From contig JAUKUA010000006.1 in the NCBI GenBank assembly GCA_030549175.1, positions 186,001-250,000 on the forward strand: DNA of 64,000 nt, in the 5' to 3' direction. Made by a program: the position numbers and the translations under genes. Below are positions 50,379 through 61,329 of the stretch, piece by piece. Each line of letters starts with the position of its first letter. The first letter of the stretch is position 1. The notes under the pieces are model-generated. The model was not told the origin of the DNA. It did not search any database and worked only from the letters and a program-made list of their open reading frames with translations. The DNA is from Lasiosphaeris hirsuta. Taxonomy: Eukaryota > Ascomycota > Sordariomycetes > Sordariales > Lasiosphaeriaceae.

Positions 50379-53339
50379 ATGGGATCGTCCAAGTTCACCT
50401 TTCCGCTTCCGGGTCGGAAGTCGAAGCCAGCGCCGCCACCGATAACCACGGCCGCGCCCCTGACCAAGGCGCAGAAGATCCTTGGAACCGGAGGCATCAG
50501 CACTGATTCGCCCACGCATTCCGACAGCAGGTGGTGGGATGTGCGATCAAACTCGAACTCGGGCATCAGCGTCGCTGTCGAGTCGGAGACGACAGCCAGT
50601 CACACCGAGGGCAGAAGCGGGCTGGGCAGCGCATACGATAATCGGAGTGCGGGCTCGCCAAGGAGACAATGGGACGAGTCTGAGATAATACCAAGGGACC
50701 AGGCCAACCTGCTACCCCCCGCCGCGCTCCACGATGGTGTGACCGACGCGTCCAGTCTCCGCCGGCGCCAGTCGAGCTCGACCATAACATCCTACTACGA
50801 CAAGTCGAAGCTGCCGCTCTCCATATCGCAGCAGACGTCCAGCTCCGCCATGGCGAAGGGACTCCCGACCAAGGCCCAAGCGCTACTCGATATGGACAGC
50901 CATTCCGAGTCAAGGCCGAAGAAAAAGAAGCCCGCGCGGCTCGACCTGTCCGCCCTGCTTCCTCGGTCCAGGGCGTCCAAAGCGAAGCATCTCAAACCAG
51001 ACAGTCACAGGGGCCTCGTGTTGGGGCCGGACCTGATGACGAAATCGCCGTCCGTGATGTCGGTGTCGCCTGCGGATTCCGCGCCACCGCCGATTCAGCA
51101 GCGGACCGATAGGAGCCTTAGGAAGAAGTTGACCAGGGAGTCTCTGACGGAGAGGCCGCCGCCTCCAGAAGCGCCTCAGCAGAGGCAACCGCCCGCAGGA
51201 ACTAGAAGGGAGGTGCCCGGCCGGAGCGAGGGCGGACGGCCCGGGCACCGTCCCACCAAGTCGACGGTGAACCTGCTGAACCTGTATGACCACTATGAGC
51301 AGAGAACGTTCGCCGACGTCATTGAGCAGGACCTGCATAGCGATCTGGAGGAGTTAGCATTACCACCGGGGCACCAGATGCCCGCATATCCCTCCCCAAC
51401 GGTGAGCACCCTCTCCGGGGTTGCCCATCTCTCGCCGCTCGGATCCAACCCCGTGCGACCGCCACAGCCAACCAAGCAACAGCCACCACTACCGACGATG
51501 GGCAGCGTGCACGATGATCTGTCGCTGGCAACGGGCGCGGGTCCTCTGAGTCTGATCTCACCCCCTGGCGACAATGCCAGTGTTTCGAGTCGCCACACAA
51601 GAACCTCCAAGGCGTCGAGGCGGACAGACCTCAGCCTCACGGACCTCGATCTGCAGCAGAATAGCATGCTATCGCTCTCGTCCGACTCGGAGGACGACAA
51701 CTACGAGCCGTCATCAAGGAGCGCTCTCGCGGTACCCCGGGCGTTGAGCGACGGACAGGCGAGCCCGACGAGCCCGCGGTCTGCCATCTCGCACCGATCC
51801 GCACCGACAGTGCCGCAGGACGTCGGCCGGAGCAAGCAGCCCAAGCGGACGAGCTTCGCCAGCAGCCCGCAGTTCCTCCCGATCCCCGAAGGCGCGGCGA
51901 CGGCGGCAGGCAGTCCGCCCAAGATCAGCGCCCGGACGAGCTCCCTCCTCACCAGCTCGGCGGCCAAGAAGCACGCATCCTCCCTCGCCCACCAAACCTC
52001 GCGTCTCTCCATCGCCACAGTCTCAACCAGCCGAACCGTGTCGTACAGCCTCATGCCGCACACGCCGGGAGAGGGCCAGGGGAGCCCCGGATTCATCAAC
52101 ACGCCGCCGCAGAAGGCAGGGCCCGCAGACCCGCGCTTCGGCAGCTTCCCGACGCCGCCGCCGACGACGCGCCGGTCGGCACGGCCCTCGCCGGCGTCGA
52201 TCAGCTCCGAGCAGCCGACGCCGCCGCTGTCGCCGACGAGCGTCGACTTCTACCTGCAGAGCCAGCAGAGCTCGCGGCACACGTTTGACCAGCAGTCGGT
52301 GCGTAGCAGCAGCAAGAGCGTGAGCAGCAGCCTGGCCAAGCCTGGCAGCGTGAGCGGGGCGCCATCGTCGGCGTCATCGTCGGCGTCGGCGCCCTGGCGC
52401 GGCAGCGCGGTGAGCAGCGTACAGGAGATCACGGCGGCGGGCAGCGGGCGCTTCATGGCGGTGACGCGGCAGGAGGAGATGTTGCTGGCGGCGCTGCGGC
52501 TCAAGCGGGCGCGCATGCGCGAGGACATCATTGCCGAGTTTGAGGACGAGCTGGACCGCGAGGAGGCGAATACGCTGTCGCGGCAGGTGACGGGCGACAG
52601 CAGCATGAGCATGAGCGGCGTGTCGAGGCAGTCGTCGTTGAGCACGATGCGCAACAGCGATAATTCCATGGGCACGCTGAGCGCGCGGCCGCAGCAGCAG
52701 CAGAAGCCGCCGAGGCCGCAGATCCGCATCAGCACCGGGTCGAACGAGCGGATCAGGGAGCCGAGCTTGGTCTCGGCGGAGAGGACGGCGCGCGGCCAGA
52801 TCTTGTTGATGATGGATCGGCCGACGGAGCACTCGGGGCTGGACACGGCCGAGCCCAGCCCGGACCTCGACGATTTCCTGGGCTTCGACGACGAGAATCT
52901 GGAGTTTCCGATGCAGCACGCGTCCGGCTCGCCCATTGACCAGTACCCCGAGCAGCGGCGCAGCAGCAGAGCGAGCTCCAAGGCCAGCCTCGGCTCGATA
53001 TCCGGCGCATCCAGCATTAGCCAGCGACCGAGCCTGTCGGCCACGACCTCGGGGACGGGATCCGGAACCGGTTCACGCTCGAACCAGCTCTCGAAGGAGA
53101 ATTTGTACCCCCGGCGGGGCTCGGGACAGAGCTCGCGCCGCGGGAGCTCCGACCTGCCGGTGCGCATCTTGGAGGACCCCCGCGAGGAGGAGGGCGTCCC
53201 CCGGGCCGACTCGCCGCCCCTCTCGCCGTGCAGCTTCCCGACGCCGACGGCGATGACGCGGAAGAAGCAGGTGCGGCTGAGCGCGGTGGGCAACTACAAG
53301 CCCAATGTCGAGGCCGGGTGGTGGGACGACTCGGGCTGA
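50379..53339 (+). CDS. Large Ser/Pro-rich, mostly disordered protein (986 aa)
   Basis: A single exon. The ATG at 50379 is chosen because it sits in GCCGCCACCATGG, an ideal start context, and because the frame upstream has no other ATG. The protein is rich in Ser, Pro, Arg and Gln with many short basic and acidic patches, and no catalytic domain was recognised. A few segments look ordered: STVNLLNLYDHYEQRTFADV (around residue 300), a predicted coiled coil or helix at ~697-730 (RQEEMLLAALRLKRARMRED, then EFEDELDREE), DDFLGFDDENLEF, and a C-terminal block VRLSAVGNYKPNVEAGWW. The conserved-looking islands in a low-complexity background suggest a scaffold or regulatory protein, but this is inference. 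Transcription is divergent from the nuclease gene. Confidence 0.8.
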   Translation: MGSSKFTFPLPGRKSKPAPPPITTAAPLTKAQKILGTGGISTDSPTHSDSRWWDVRSNSNSGISVAVESETTASHTEGRSGLGSAYDNRSAGSPRRQWDESEIIPRDQANLLPPAALHDGVTDASSLRRRQSSSTITSYYDKSKLPLSISQQTSSSAMAKGLPTKAQALLDMDSHSESRPKKKKPARLDLSALLPRSRASKAKHLKPDSHRGLVLGPDLMTKSPSVMSVSPADSAPPPIQQRTDRSLRKKLTRESLTERPPPPEAPQQRQPPAGTRREVPGRSEGGRPGHRPTKSTVNLLNLYDHYEQRTFADVIEQDLHSDLEELALPPGHQMPAYPSPTVSTLSGVAHLSPLGSNPVRPPQPTKQQPPLPTMGSVHDDLSLATGAGPLSLISPPGDNASVSSRHTRTSKASRRTDLSLTDLDLQQNSMLSLSSDSEDDNYEPSSRSALAVPRALSDGQASPTSPRSAISHRSAPTVPQDVGRSKQPKRTSFASSPQFLPIPEGAATAAGSPPKISARTSSLLTSSAAKKHASSLAHQTSRLSIATVSTSRTVSYSLMPHTPGEGQGSPGFINTPPQKAGPADPRFGSFPTPPPTTRRSARPSPASISSEQPTPPLSPTSVDFYLQSQQSSRHTFDQQSVRSSSKSVSSSLAKPGSVSGAPSSASSSASAPWRGSAVSSVQEITAAGSGRFMAVTRQEEMLLAALRLKRARMREDIIAEFEDELDREEANTLSRQVTGDSSMSMSGVSRQSSLSTMRNSDNSMGTLSARPQQQQKPPRPQIRISTGSNERIREPSLVSAERTARGQILLMMDRPTEHSGLDTAEPSPDLDDFLGFDDENLEFPMQHASGSPIDQYPEQRRSSRASSKASLGSISGASSISQRPSLSATTSGTGSGTGSRSNQLSKENLYPRRGSGQSSRRGSSDLPVRILEDPREEEGVPRADSPPLSPCSFPTPTAMTRKKQVRLSAVGNYKPNVEAGWWDDSG

Positions 53340-54251
53340 GTTTCTTTTGTTCTTTCCTTTGTGTCTCGGTTGGATTCTGGGAGCGCGGCGAGGATCGGTT
53401 GAGGGACTGCATTCTCCGCTCGGTCGGGACGATACCTTTTACCTGTTTAATGCGGTGGGTGGGAGGAGGATATTCCAGGTTTAAGTTAGCGATGGGAGGG
53501 GGGGAAGGATCGGATCGAGGGGACTGGCAATAGGGCCAACGAACTTCTGATGACGAATACCAATGGGACTGGCCACTCCAGCTCCGCTCGCTTTTCATGT
53601 CTGCTCGGGGCAGAGTTGGATACCCGGCCTGCAACTGCGCGGGCTGGCGGTGGAATTGTTTTTATAATGGCTGCTGATTGCCGAGGCAGCACCTCACCAC
53701 TACGGTCACATAGACCAATGCAAATATCTAATCATAAAAGTCACGTCGTGCCGATGCCTAACAAGGAGACGAACGGCAATTCGTGACAAATCGAAATGCT
53801 TGATGGATCGCAAGAAATCGAGCCGTTCAAGCTTTAGGCATATCATTTGCAGAAATTGGTTCGACTTGATCCAAGCAGTTCTGGCGCGCGAGCTCACACC
53901 TCGGGAAGGAGCTGTCTGAGGTCAGGCGGGGCTTCCACTGCGCGCCATTCGCGTCAACTCGGCAGGCGCCCTCGAGCTATGGCGAGCCACCAATTTTAAC
54001 TTGCCACAAGGACCAATCCACTTGACCCATCACCGAACATCATCACTTTCTTTCTTACAGCTTTGCTTCAAATTACCCATTGACCGAGACAATGGCAGCC
54101 CCTATTCGAAATGCACGCAGTCCCTCTACCTGATCATGCTAGCCTGACCCAGTTCGTAGTCAGTCACCCCACAGTCCACCATTAGATTCAGCGCCTTCGT
54201 CCACTCGATCGTCAATCATCCCATCATCCAATCCTCACGAACTCCGAGCCC
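53340..54251. other. Intergenic between convergent genes
   Basis: 3' regions of the 986-aa gene and of the type I membrane protein gene. No coding or RNA feature recognised. Confidence 0.5.
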
Positions 54252-55360
54252 TCACCGATCCCGCGCCTGCCGCTGCAGCTCCTCGCGGAATACATTCCTC
54301 GAATTGCCCGTGCCCGTCGGCGACCAGCTATCGCGATCAGTCAGCTGGATGCCCACATTCGGCTTGTCGCTGCTGACGACCGCGACGCCCGCCAGCCCGC
54401 CGGCGCCCACGCCCGGCGCCGCCCCCGTGCGCTCGGCGTGGCTCTTCCTGACGCCGTACCCGCTCGACCGCCGCTGCATCTTCCTGCCAAGCGCGCCGAC
54501 AACGGGCACCGTGCCGTGGCGGCGCCACGACCAGCAGCAGAAGCCGCCGAGCAGCAGCACCGCGACCGCCAGGACGACGGGCACCGCGATGACGGCGGGG
54601 TTGGGCCCGTGGGTACGCGCCCCCGGCGCGTGGCCGTCGGTGATGAACACGGTCGGGCCCTTGACGGGCGTGATGTCGTTCTGAGCCGGCGTCGACGCGT
54701 CATCCTGCGCCAAGTACAATGTCACGTTGAGCGAGGACCGCCCGCGCGAGCTGAGGAAGTCGGCCGGGATCTCCCACGCGTAGAAGCCCGTGCTGGCCAT
54801 CACCCGCATGCCCGACGAGAAGCCCTCGCCGTTCTCGTACGTCCCTTGGACCTCGATCAGGGTGGCCGGGTCGACGAAGTAGGTCGAGGACCAGGTGACT
54901 GGCGGGATGCGGTCAGCGGGCGTCGCAGCCATTGCCAGTGCAATCGCAGGGACTCACCGTAGTAGGTCTGCCCGGGGGACAGCAGGGCACCGCGCTGGGG
55001 CTGGCAGAACGGGGCGTCGGCGCCCTGGTAGACCTGGCACGCCAGGAACGATCCCGCGTCGCTGGTGGTGCCCGTCGCCGTCGCTACCGGCGCGAGCCCG
55101 GTGTACGTCGACGCGCGACCGCCGGGGGAGATGGTGTAAGTGGCGCTCGCCGTCAAGCTGTCGGGCACCGGGAACTGCGTCGTCAAGGCCCCGTTGTTGG
55201 TGAAGATGCGCGGCGTGTACGTGAAGGCCCCGCCGGCCGTGTCGACAGTGACCCAGGGGCTCGGCGGCAGCTGGACAACCTCGGTGCCCTGCGGGAGGGC
55301 AAGTGCCGGCCGGAGGAGGGCGGCCACGGCAAGCTGCCGGAGACTCTGCTTCGCTCCCAT
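54252..55360 (-). CDS. Type I single-pass membrane protein (349 aa)
   Basis: Exons 55360-54958 and 54898-54252. The 59 bp intron has GTGAGT, GCTGAC and GCCAG and joins SPGQTYY to VTWSSTYF. The ATG at 55360 (MGAKQSLRQLAVAALL) starts a signal peptide. The ectodomain (~22-233) is Thr/Ser/Pro-rich, has a Cys pair (FLACQVYQ..PFCQPQ), an N-glycosylation motif NVT near 192 and a beta-rich look. A transmembrane helix at ~235-257 (AVIAVPVVLAVAVLLLGGF) is followed by a Trp/Arg-rich stop-transfer segment and a ~90-residue cytoplasmic tail. The build resembles fungal cell-surface sensor-type proteins, but no WSC or other named domain is visible. Function is unknown. Confidence 0.82.
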
Positions 55361-56575
55361 TTTCTCGTTCTTCACAGTCTCTGGCAATTCTGGTCAGTCA
55401 CGGTGCTACGTTAGGCGTCGCCGTGGAATCTACTCGAGGGCGCGCCAGCTATTTCTTCAAAATCGGATCGAGGCGGCTCCCGAGGTGCATAAACTCGCAA
55501 ATGAGGCCAAGCGACCAGCCACGGAGAGATCAGCCTGCAGGATGGATAAAGAATGGGAGGGTGGAGGGAGGCCTTTGCAGCCGCACGTTCTCCTCTCCGT
55601 TATCGCCGTCGAGATCCTTCCGCAATGCGATAACGAGGGTGGCGTCCCAACTGCCAGCACCAGGCCATGGTTGGCTACTGGACGCACACAGCCAGCGTGA
55701 TGGCCGCCGACGGGATAGACTGGTGCCATCGCAGTACTGGTAGCCGCCAGCTCACTGCCCGGCCTGACCCGGCCCATAACGTCGCTGCTATGGGAGGTCG
55801 GCCTGGGGTTACCCCTCCTTCAGCTGCTTCCCCAACCCCCACCACCGTGCTGGATTGGGACAGACAGCAATGCGCCGTCGGCACCCACGGTCGCCCGCGG
55901 TCGTCCTAGTCGAGGTCTTGGCTAGACGGCGCTAGGATGCCGGCAGACGACGATGGCGGGGCTGTCAGCAGCTTCTCAGCCACTTGGGGCGTCGTGCCGT
56001 CCCCCCTGCCTCCCCAGAGACGGCCATTCCATCATCTCGGCGCCCGGTGATTGGCCCATCACCGCCGCTCTGAGCTGTTTATGCGGGGCATTGGCACGGC
56101 GCTGGCGTGGTGGAGCGACTCCCCCTCACGACGGACAGCACCAAGCGGGTTGCGCACCTCGTTCGGGAAGTTATTGAACTATTATTTGGGGCATATTGGG
56201 CCGTCGGTGTGTTTTGCCCTGCCTCTGGCCAAGAACGCCAATCCCAGTGCTTCTTCCCATGCTGCGTCCGGCTGCCGCATGGCCGTCACCTGAGCTCAGC
56301 ACCAGGACGGTGGTGCGGCGATCGCGGGACTGTTATCTGGTGTAGCCCTGCAGGTGGCTCCGGGAGCACCTCCACACCAAGTGGCAGGTGGCAGCGGAGG
56401 CAATAGTTCGTTACCGCTCTTCCGGTTCGAGAGCTCTTTAGGAGCCATCGACCCACTCGCTTGCTATTTGGGTGCTGTCAGACATATTGGCCTGTCCCCC
56501 GCCCTCGCCCGCCGATTTCCTGCGTAACCGGGTCCTGAGGTATAGGTGCCAACCGATATCACGACGACATTCACA
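55361..56575. promoter_or_regulatory. Shared divergent promoter region
   Basis: 1.2 kb between the starts of the membrane protein (minus) and the dehydrogenase-like gene (plus). No coding feature is supported. It must hold both promoters, but no specific binding site could be assigned. Confidence 0.4.
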
Positions 56576-58118
56576 ATGAAGACAAACGGGCTTGCGAGGG
56601 CCGTCCTCGCGACGGGTCTCTCGGCCACGGCTGCCGCCGCTGGATGCGCCAAGGTGCTCATTCCCCCATACGAGGTGCCTTCTGTGAACAGCGGATGGGA
56701 AGCGCAGCTCGTCGCCGGCGGCCTGACGAAGCCGCGCAGCATCGAGTTTGACAGCTCTGGCGCGCTGCTGGTGGTGGAAAGCGGCAAGGGGCTCACACGC
56801 CACAAGCTGACAGACAGCGGGGGGACCTGCATCGCCGTCAGCGATTCGACTCTGCTCATCAGCCAAACCTCGGTATGTACCAGCTCGGATTCGGCGGGCC
56901 TGGCTAACCGGCTCAGCTCAACCACGGCCTGGCGCTGTCGGCCGACGGCAAGACAGTATATGTGTCCACGGTGGATGCCGTTTATGCGTGGGCGTACGAT
57001 GCCGACAAGGGCACCGTCAGCGCGACGCCGCGCGTGATTGTCAACAACATGAGCAACAACGACCTCGTCACGCGCACGCTCCTGATCTCGAGGAAGGAGC
57101 CCGACAAGCTCGTGGTCTCGCGCGGCAGCTCCGAGGGGAACGAGGTCAAGGCCGCGGTGCTGTCCAGCGGCCTGTCGCAGGTGCGCGCATTCGACCTGGG
57201 CAACTTCACAACCACGTCCAAGGCGTACAACTTCAACACCGAAGGCATCGTGCTCGGCTGGGGCCTGCGCAACTCGGTCGGCATCGGCGAGCACCCGGTG
57301 ACGGGCGGCATCTACGGCGTCGAGAACAGCGTCGACGGCGTGACGCGCAACAACAAGGACATCCACGAGAACAACCCGGGCGAGGAGCTCAACTTCTTCG
57401 GCTTCCTCAACGGCACCGGGACGGGCGGCAACTACGGCTACCCGCACTGCTTCGCCGTGTGGGAGCCGACCGAGATCCCCGACCACGACGGCCTCGGCGT
57501 CGGCGACCAGTTCGCCGTGCAGGAGAACAACACGCTCACCGACGAGGTCTGCGCCAAGGACTACATCGCGCCGCGCCTGACCTTTCCCGCGCACTACGCC
57601 CCGCTCGACATCAAGTTCACCAAGGACGGCTCCGAAGCCTTCGTCTCGTTCCACGGCAGCTGTAAGTCTTTCCTCCCATGCCTGCCACGCCTAACCTTTC
57701 CCGTTATGAGCGGCTAACACCAGCAGTCGACAAAACCGACCCGGTCGGCTACCGCGTCGGCTCGCTGGCCTTCAACCCCGCCACCGGCGAGCCCGAGGCT
57801 CCGGCCGACGCGCTCAACGCGCTGACCGACATCATCTCCAACAACAACCACAACGTGTGTCCGGGCGGGTGCTTCCGCCCCGCCGGGCTGGCGCTCGACG
57901 CCGCCGGCAGGCTGTGGATGACGTCGGACACCACCGGCGAGATTTACGTGCTGCAGAAGAAAGCCGGGTCGCCGACCGCCACGGCCAGCGGCACCATTGT
58001 CACCGCCACGGGCGCGCCGAGCAGTGGGGCTGGCGTGGGCGCTGGCTGGGGGTGGGAGGTCAGGGTGCTGGGGTGGGGGAGTTTGGTGTTTGTGGGCGGT
58101 TTTTTAGCCTTGGTTTGA
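56576..58118 (+). CDS. Secreted PQQ-type glucose/sorbosone dehydrogenase-like protein
   Basis: Exons 56576-56872, 56917-57661 and 57727-58118 give 477 aa. Introns of 44 bp (GTATGT, GGCTAAC, CTCAG) and 65 bp (GTAAGT, GGCTAAC, CAG) join QTS to LNHGLAL and FHGS to FDKTDPVGY. The second acceptor (57726) was preferred over 57723 because it gives the family's HGS(W/F)...DPVGY spacing. A signal peptide covers ~1-22 (MKTNGLARAVLATGLSATAA). The six-bladed propeller signatures of the soluble PQQ dehydrogenase family are visible: LTKPRSIEFDSSGALLVVE, GLRNSVGIGEHPVTGGIYGV, NPGEELNFFG, GGNYGYPHCFAVW and FRPAGLALDAAGRLWM. The C-terminus has a Ser/Thr-rich linker and a hydrophobic tail, which suggests a GPI anchor. 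It likely oxidises a sugar outside the cell with pyrroloquinoline quinone (AA12-like); the substrate is unknown. Confidence 0.85.
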
Positions 58119-59817
58119 AGGAGGAGGGGCTTGCTGTCTCGCTTCGGACGGGTTTTGTGGGAAGAGGGGGAGCTCGTTTGGGCATTTGGTGGAGGCATTT
58201 TGTATACAGTGCGCACAGCGATTTGCGTGGTATCGGTACATTTATCTGCTACTTCTGCATTTGTGGTTTCAACCATGCTTTGTTTCTCTCCAGATCTTGT
58301 AGAGGGCACACCGAGAGGGTTTGCCTGCCTGCATGTCTCATCCCCAGAACTAGAGGCGGAACTGCTGGGGTTCCAAGACATGCCTGTCGGGTGGGTGTCC
58401 GACATCGCCGATGCCGCCCAACTGGTTGGTAGCGGGGACCATTGGGGTTGGGCGCCTCGGAAAGTCAACTTGAGGACCAACTTTAGAGCTCCCGAAAGCT
58501 TTTCTTTTCCTTTCGATGGTGGAAGATGATCCTTGCTCCCACAAATTCGGGCTTAGCCAATCAACATGCCACTCCACTGCGAACCCGTTCTTGGGTCACG
58601 AGAAGTGGCCCCACTTCCATCAAATCGGGTATGGTGTACGGAATAACAGTAACAATTCTGACTCTCAAGATCTTGTTCTCAAGATTGGGCACTCAGGGGC
58701 CCGGGGTTCCATTCCCCGTATCCGAGTTATTCCCACTGTGTATTCTCTTCGTTTTGCTCTTTGCCACCTTGACCAAGGTAGTAGACACCCGATTGCGTGT
58801 ATTTTGGGGAAGGTCAGAAATGGCCGTAGCGGACTCCGTGGACGGACGCCTGCGTTGCTCGTTCAGCAATGAGGCAGTGTGTCATTTCAGGTGCATGTAT
58901 CGCTGGGAGTGTGGGGAAGACTGCATGCTGCACAACATGCTTCCAAGCTGGAGGCGATGTGGAAGCGAGCCACGGCCATGCAGCGGCATGCACAGTCACG
59001 CGCATGGTGGCATGTTGTCGGGCGTGTACCCCTCGGGATGTGATGCCCCGTGGTTTATTTGCTTTTTCTCCCGCTGTGGGAGCTTGCAGCGCCTCCCTCG
59101 TGTGCGGGGGGGGGGGGGGGGGGGAGTGCTGTGTCTTGGTATGGACGGCTCGACTGGAAGCGGTATCGTCTTGGTGACGCTAAGAAGGATTGTGGGGGGT
59201 TAGTGTGCTGGCTTTACGTCACGGTAACCAAGCAAATTCCACGACGGCAAAGGGGAAATATGGCAAGTCTACAATATCCCGCCTCTTTTACTTGCGGGGC
59301 CAGCCGTAAGAGAGTTTGACTTGAACCAGCCATGTCAACGATCATGCCAATCTTTCTGCCCCGGCCTTAAATACAATCCAAAAATCGAGTTCTTGTTTGT
59401 TGGTTAGCGGGGAACTTTAAGGTGCTGCGACTATGAGGAAGGATGCCTCGTTGTGTATGAGTGAATGCCATATAAATAATAAGTACACGTTTCAGAATGC
59501 CAGAAATGCCATCCTTGATGTTAGAATGGCCTTTTTGAGGCTCAAATATGCCCTTCGAACCTGAAATGCCGTTTCTGCTGCCGCAAAGGCCTTGTGGGCT
59601 TCGATAGCCCTCCTGGCGGGAGGTTCCACACCAACAAAACAAACCAGGGCTGGATTGTATGCACGTCGACATGCGATAGAAATTCGGCTGTGCGACGGGA
59701 TATAAAGGGATGCGCTCGGATACAACCGTATCAAAGCTTGTACACCTCATCCCTGCCCAACCTGTCACTGTACAAAGTCCTCCTCGAGCAGCATCAACTC
59801 AGAACCGGGTGCAACTC
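58119..59817. other. Intergenic between convergent genes
   Basis: No supported gene. Contains a poly-G tract (listed separately). Near 59,500-59,600 a loosely periodic series of AATGCC/AAGGCC motifs gives open runs on both strands that do not look like protein. Confidence 0.45.
59106..59124. repeat. Poly-G tract of 19
   Basis: An uninterrupted run of 19 G, the second long G homopolymer on this strand in the window. Confidence 0.9.
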
Positions 59818-60801
59818 TCACGCATGACCCGCCTTTGGCACCAACTGGCTTGCAAGTCCGCGGATGGCCCTCTGCTCGGCCGGGCTCAGTTCAATATCAA
59901 AATACTTCTTCAATGCCTCCACCCGCTGCGCCTCTGTCTCGAGAGTCTCGAGAATCTCCGGGTCCGACCCAGCAACACGGCGCTTGACATAATCCCGGTG
60001 CAAAATGATTTCACCAATAGATTGCCCCAGTTTCTCGTCGAGGATTGTGCGCACACACATGACGTTCTGCACAAAGAAGCTCTGGGGCGCCGTCATAGTC
60101 GCCAGGTTCATGATCTCAAAGTCGGCGCGGAAATACTCGGTCTCGACAAAGGCGTAGAGTTCTTTCCAAGGCGTTTCAGTCTGATAGTTCTCCTGTGACG
60201 ACAAAACCCACACCCTTTGATCGGGATCGGTATGGATAGAGAGGGCTCGGTACTCGAGTTTCACCATCGCCGGAGGGATACCGTAAGAACCACCAGGTTC
60301 CAAAAGAATGGGCGTATTGGGACCCTTGGATCCAAAGCCGACGTCAACAAGGTACCGCTTGCCAAGAATGGTAACGAGGTTCACCATGTGGTTCCTAGGA
60401 TTGTTAGATTAGACACCAAAAGACACAACAGCAGTGACTAACCATCCGATATAGGTCCCATCAACATTGACTCTGCCGGCCGAGGAGATGACAGAGTACC
60501 CCAGGGTACGTAGGACAGTAGCGAAAAAGGTGTTGACCTCCATGCAGTACCCCCCTCTGCCCCTCTCAACAATTTTGTGATAAAGATCTTCTGGATCCAA
60601 AGAAAGGAACCGAGCACTGGAGTAGTGCAGACTCAGGCTCTCGAAGGGAACTCGAGCTCGGTGGTACAGCATAAGGGTGCCGAGGAGTTGCAAGGGATCT
60701 TTGACCAGAGCTAATCGCAGTGCATCTTGCCGCATCGGATCATCATCAAATCTGATGTGTGCGAGGTATCGACACAACTGCTCTTCGGAATATGTGCTCA
60801 T
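59818..60801 (-). CDS. Arylamine N-acetyltransferase
   Basis: Exons 60801-60443 and 60394-59818 give 311 aa. The 48 bp intron (GTTAGT, TCTAAC, CCTAG) splits a Trp codon and joins GTYIGW to NHMVNLV. The catalytic triad of the family is intact: Cys86 in RGRGGYCMEVN, His122 in WNHMVNL and Asp137 in YLVDVGFG. The N-terminal helical part has the typical R-x-P-F-E-S-L motif. The C-terminal half carries the beta-barrel (VLSSQENYQ...TPWKELYAF) and the final helical segment. The enzyme transfers acyl groups from acyl-CoA to arylamines or hydrazines in the cytosol. In Fusarium, members detoxify plant benzoxazolinone products. It is read toward the dehydrogenase-like gene. Confidence 0.92.
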
Positions 60802-61320
60802 TTTGGCGTTTTGAGGAGTTCCTCAAGGAGTACTGGCTTTTGATGTGTTGCAACTCTAGATACTGAGTTGGCGCAGGTTGACAAAATTGCCTCGGATCCT
60901 GCGGGAAAAGATTTCACCGATATTATATGTTGGAGTCTTGGTTTTCCAGACTTGGCGTAGTGCTTTGTTTGTTGGTGGCGCTAATACGGAAAGCTCTGCG
61001 ATTCGATGGCAACTTGGTCGACTGCAGCTCATGATACTGAGCCGAAACAGATTGAGAAGAAAGTAGTAGGATTTAAATAAAACTGGGAATTGCCTAGAAA
61101 TATGAGAAAAACGTAGCAGTGACGCCAAGAGCGGATACACGTTTACACGGGGAGCCACCTCGGCTCCCTGGTGGCCTGCCAATCTTTGTGAGAGCTTCTT
61201 TGTATCGATGTTTTCATCGAAGTGATTGAAACGCGAGGCACCACATCCCACCAGATGGTTCTAGTGTTAAGAGTTGTGTGTACCTAGAGAAAGAAATTGA
61301 CAATCTGATCAATTCTTGCG
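60802..61320. other. Upstream region of the acetyltransferase
   Basis: Holds the promoter of the N-acetyltransferase. A minus-strand run (61251-60856, 131 codons) has no recognisable domain and is probably chance. Confidence 0.4.
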
Positions 61321-61329
61321 TATCTCAGC

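Noticed and set aside
58700..58720. tRNA T-arm-like hairpin (CGGGG-TTCCATT-CCCCG)
   Set aside because: No matching D-arm, anticodon arm or acceptor stem around it; the loop lacks the purine expected at position 57.
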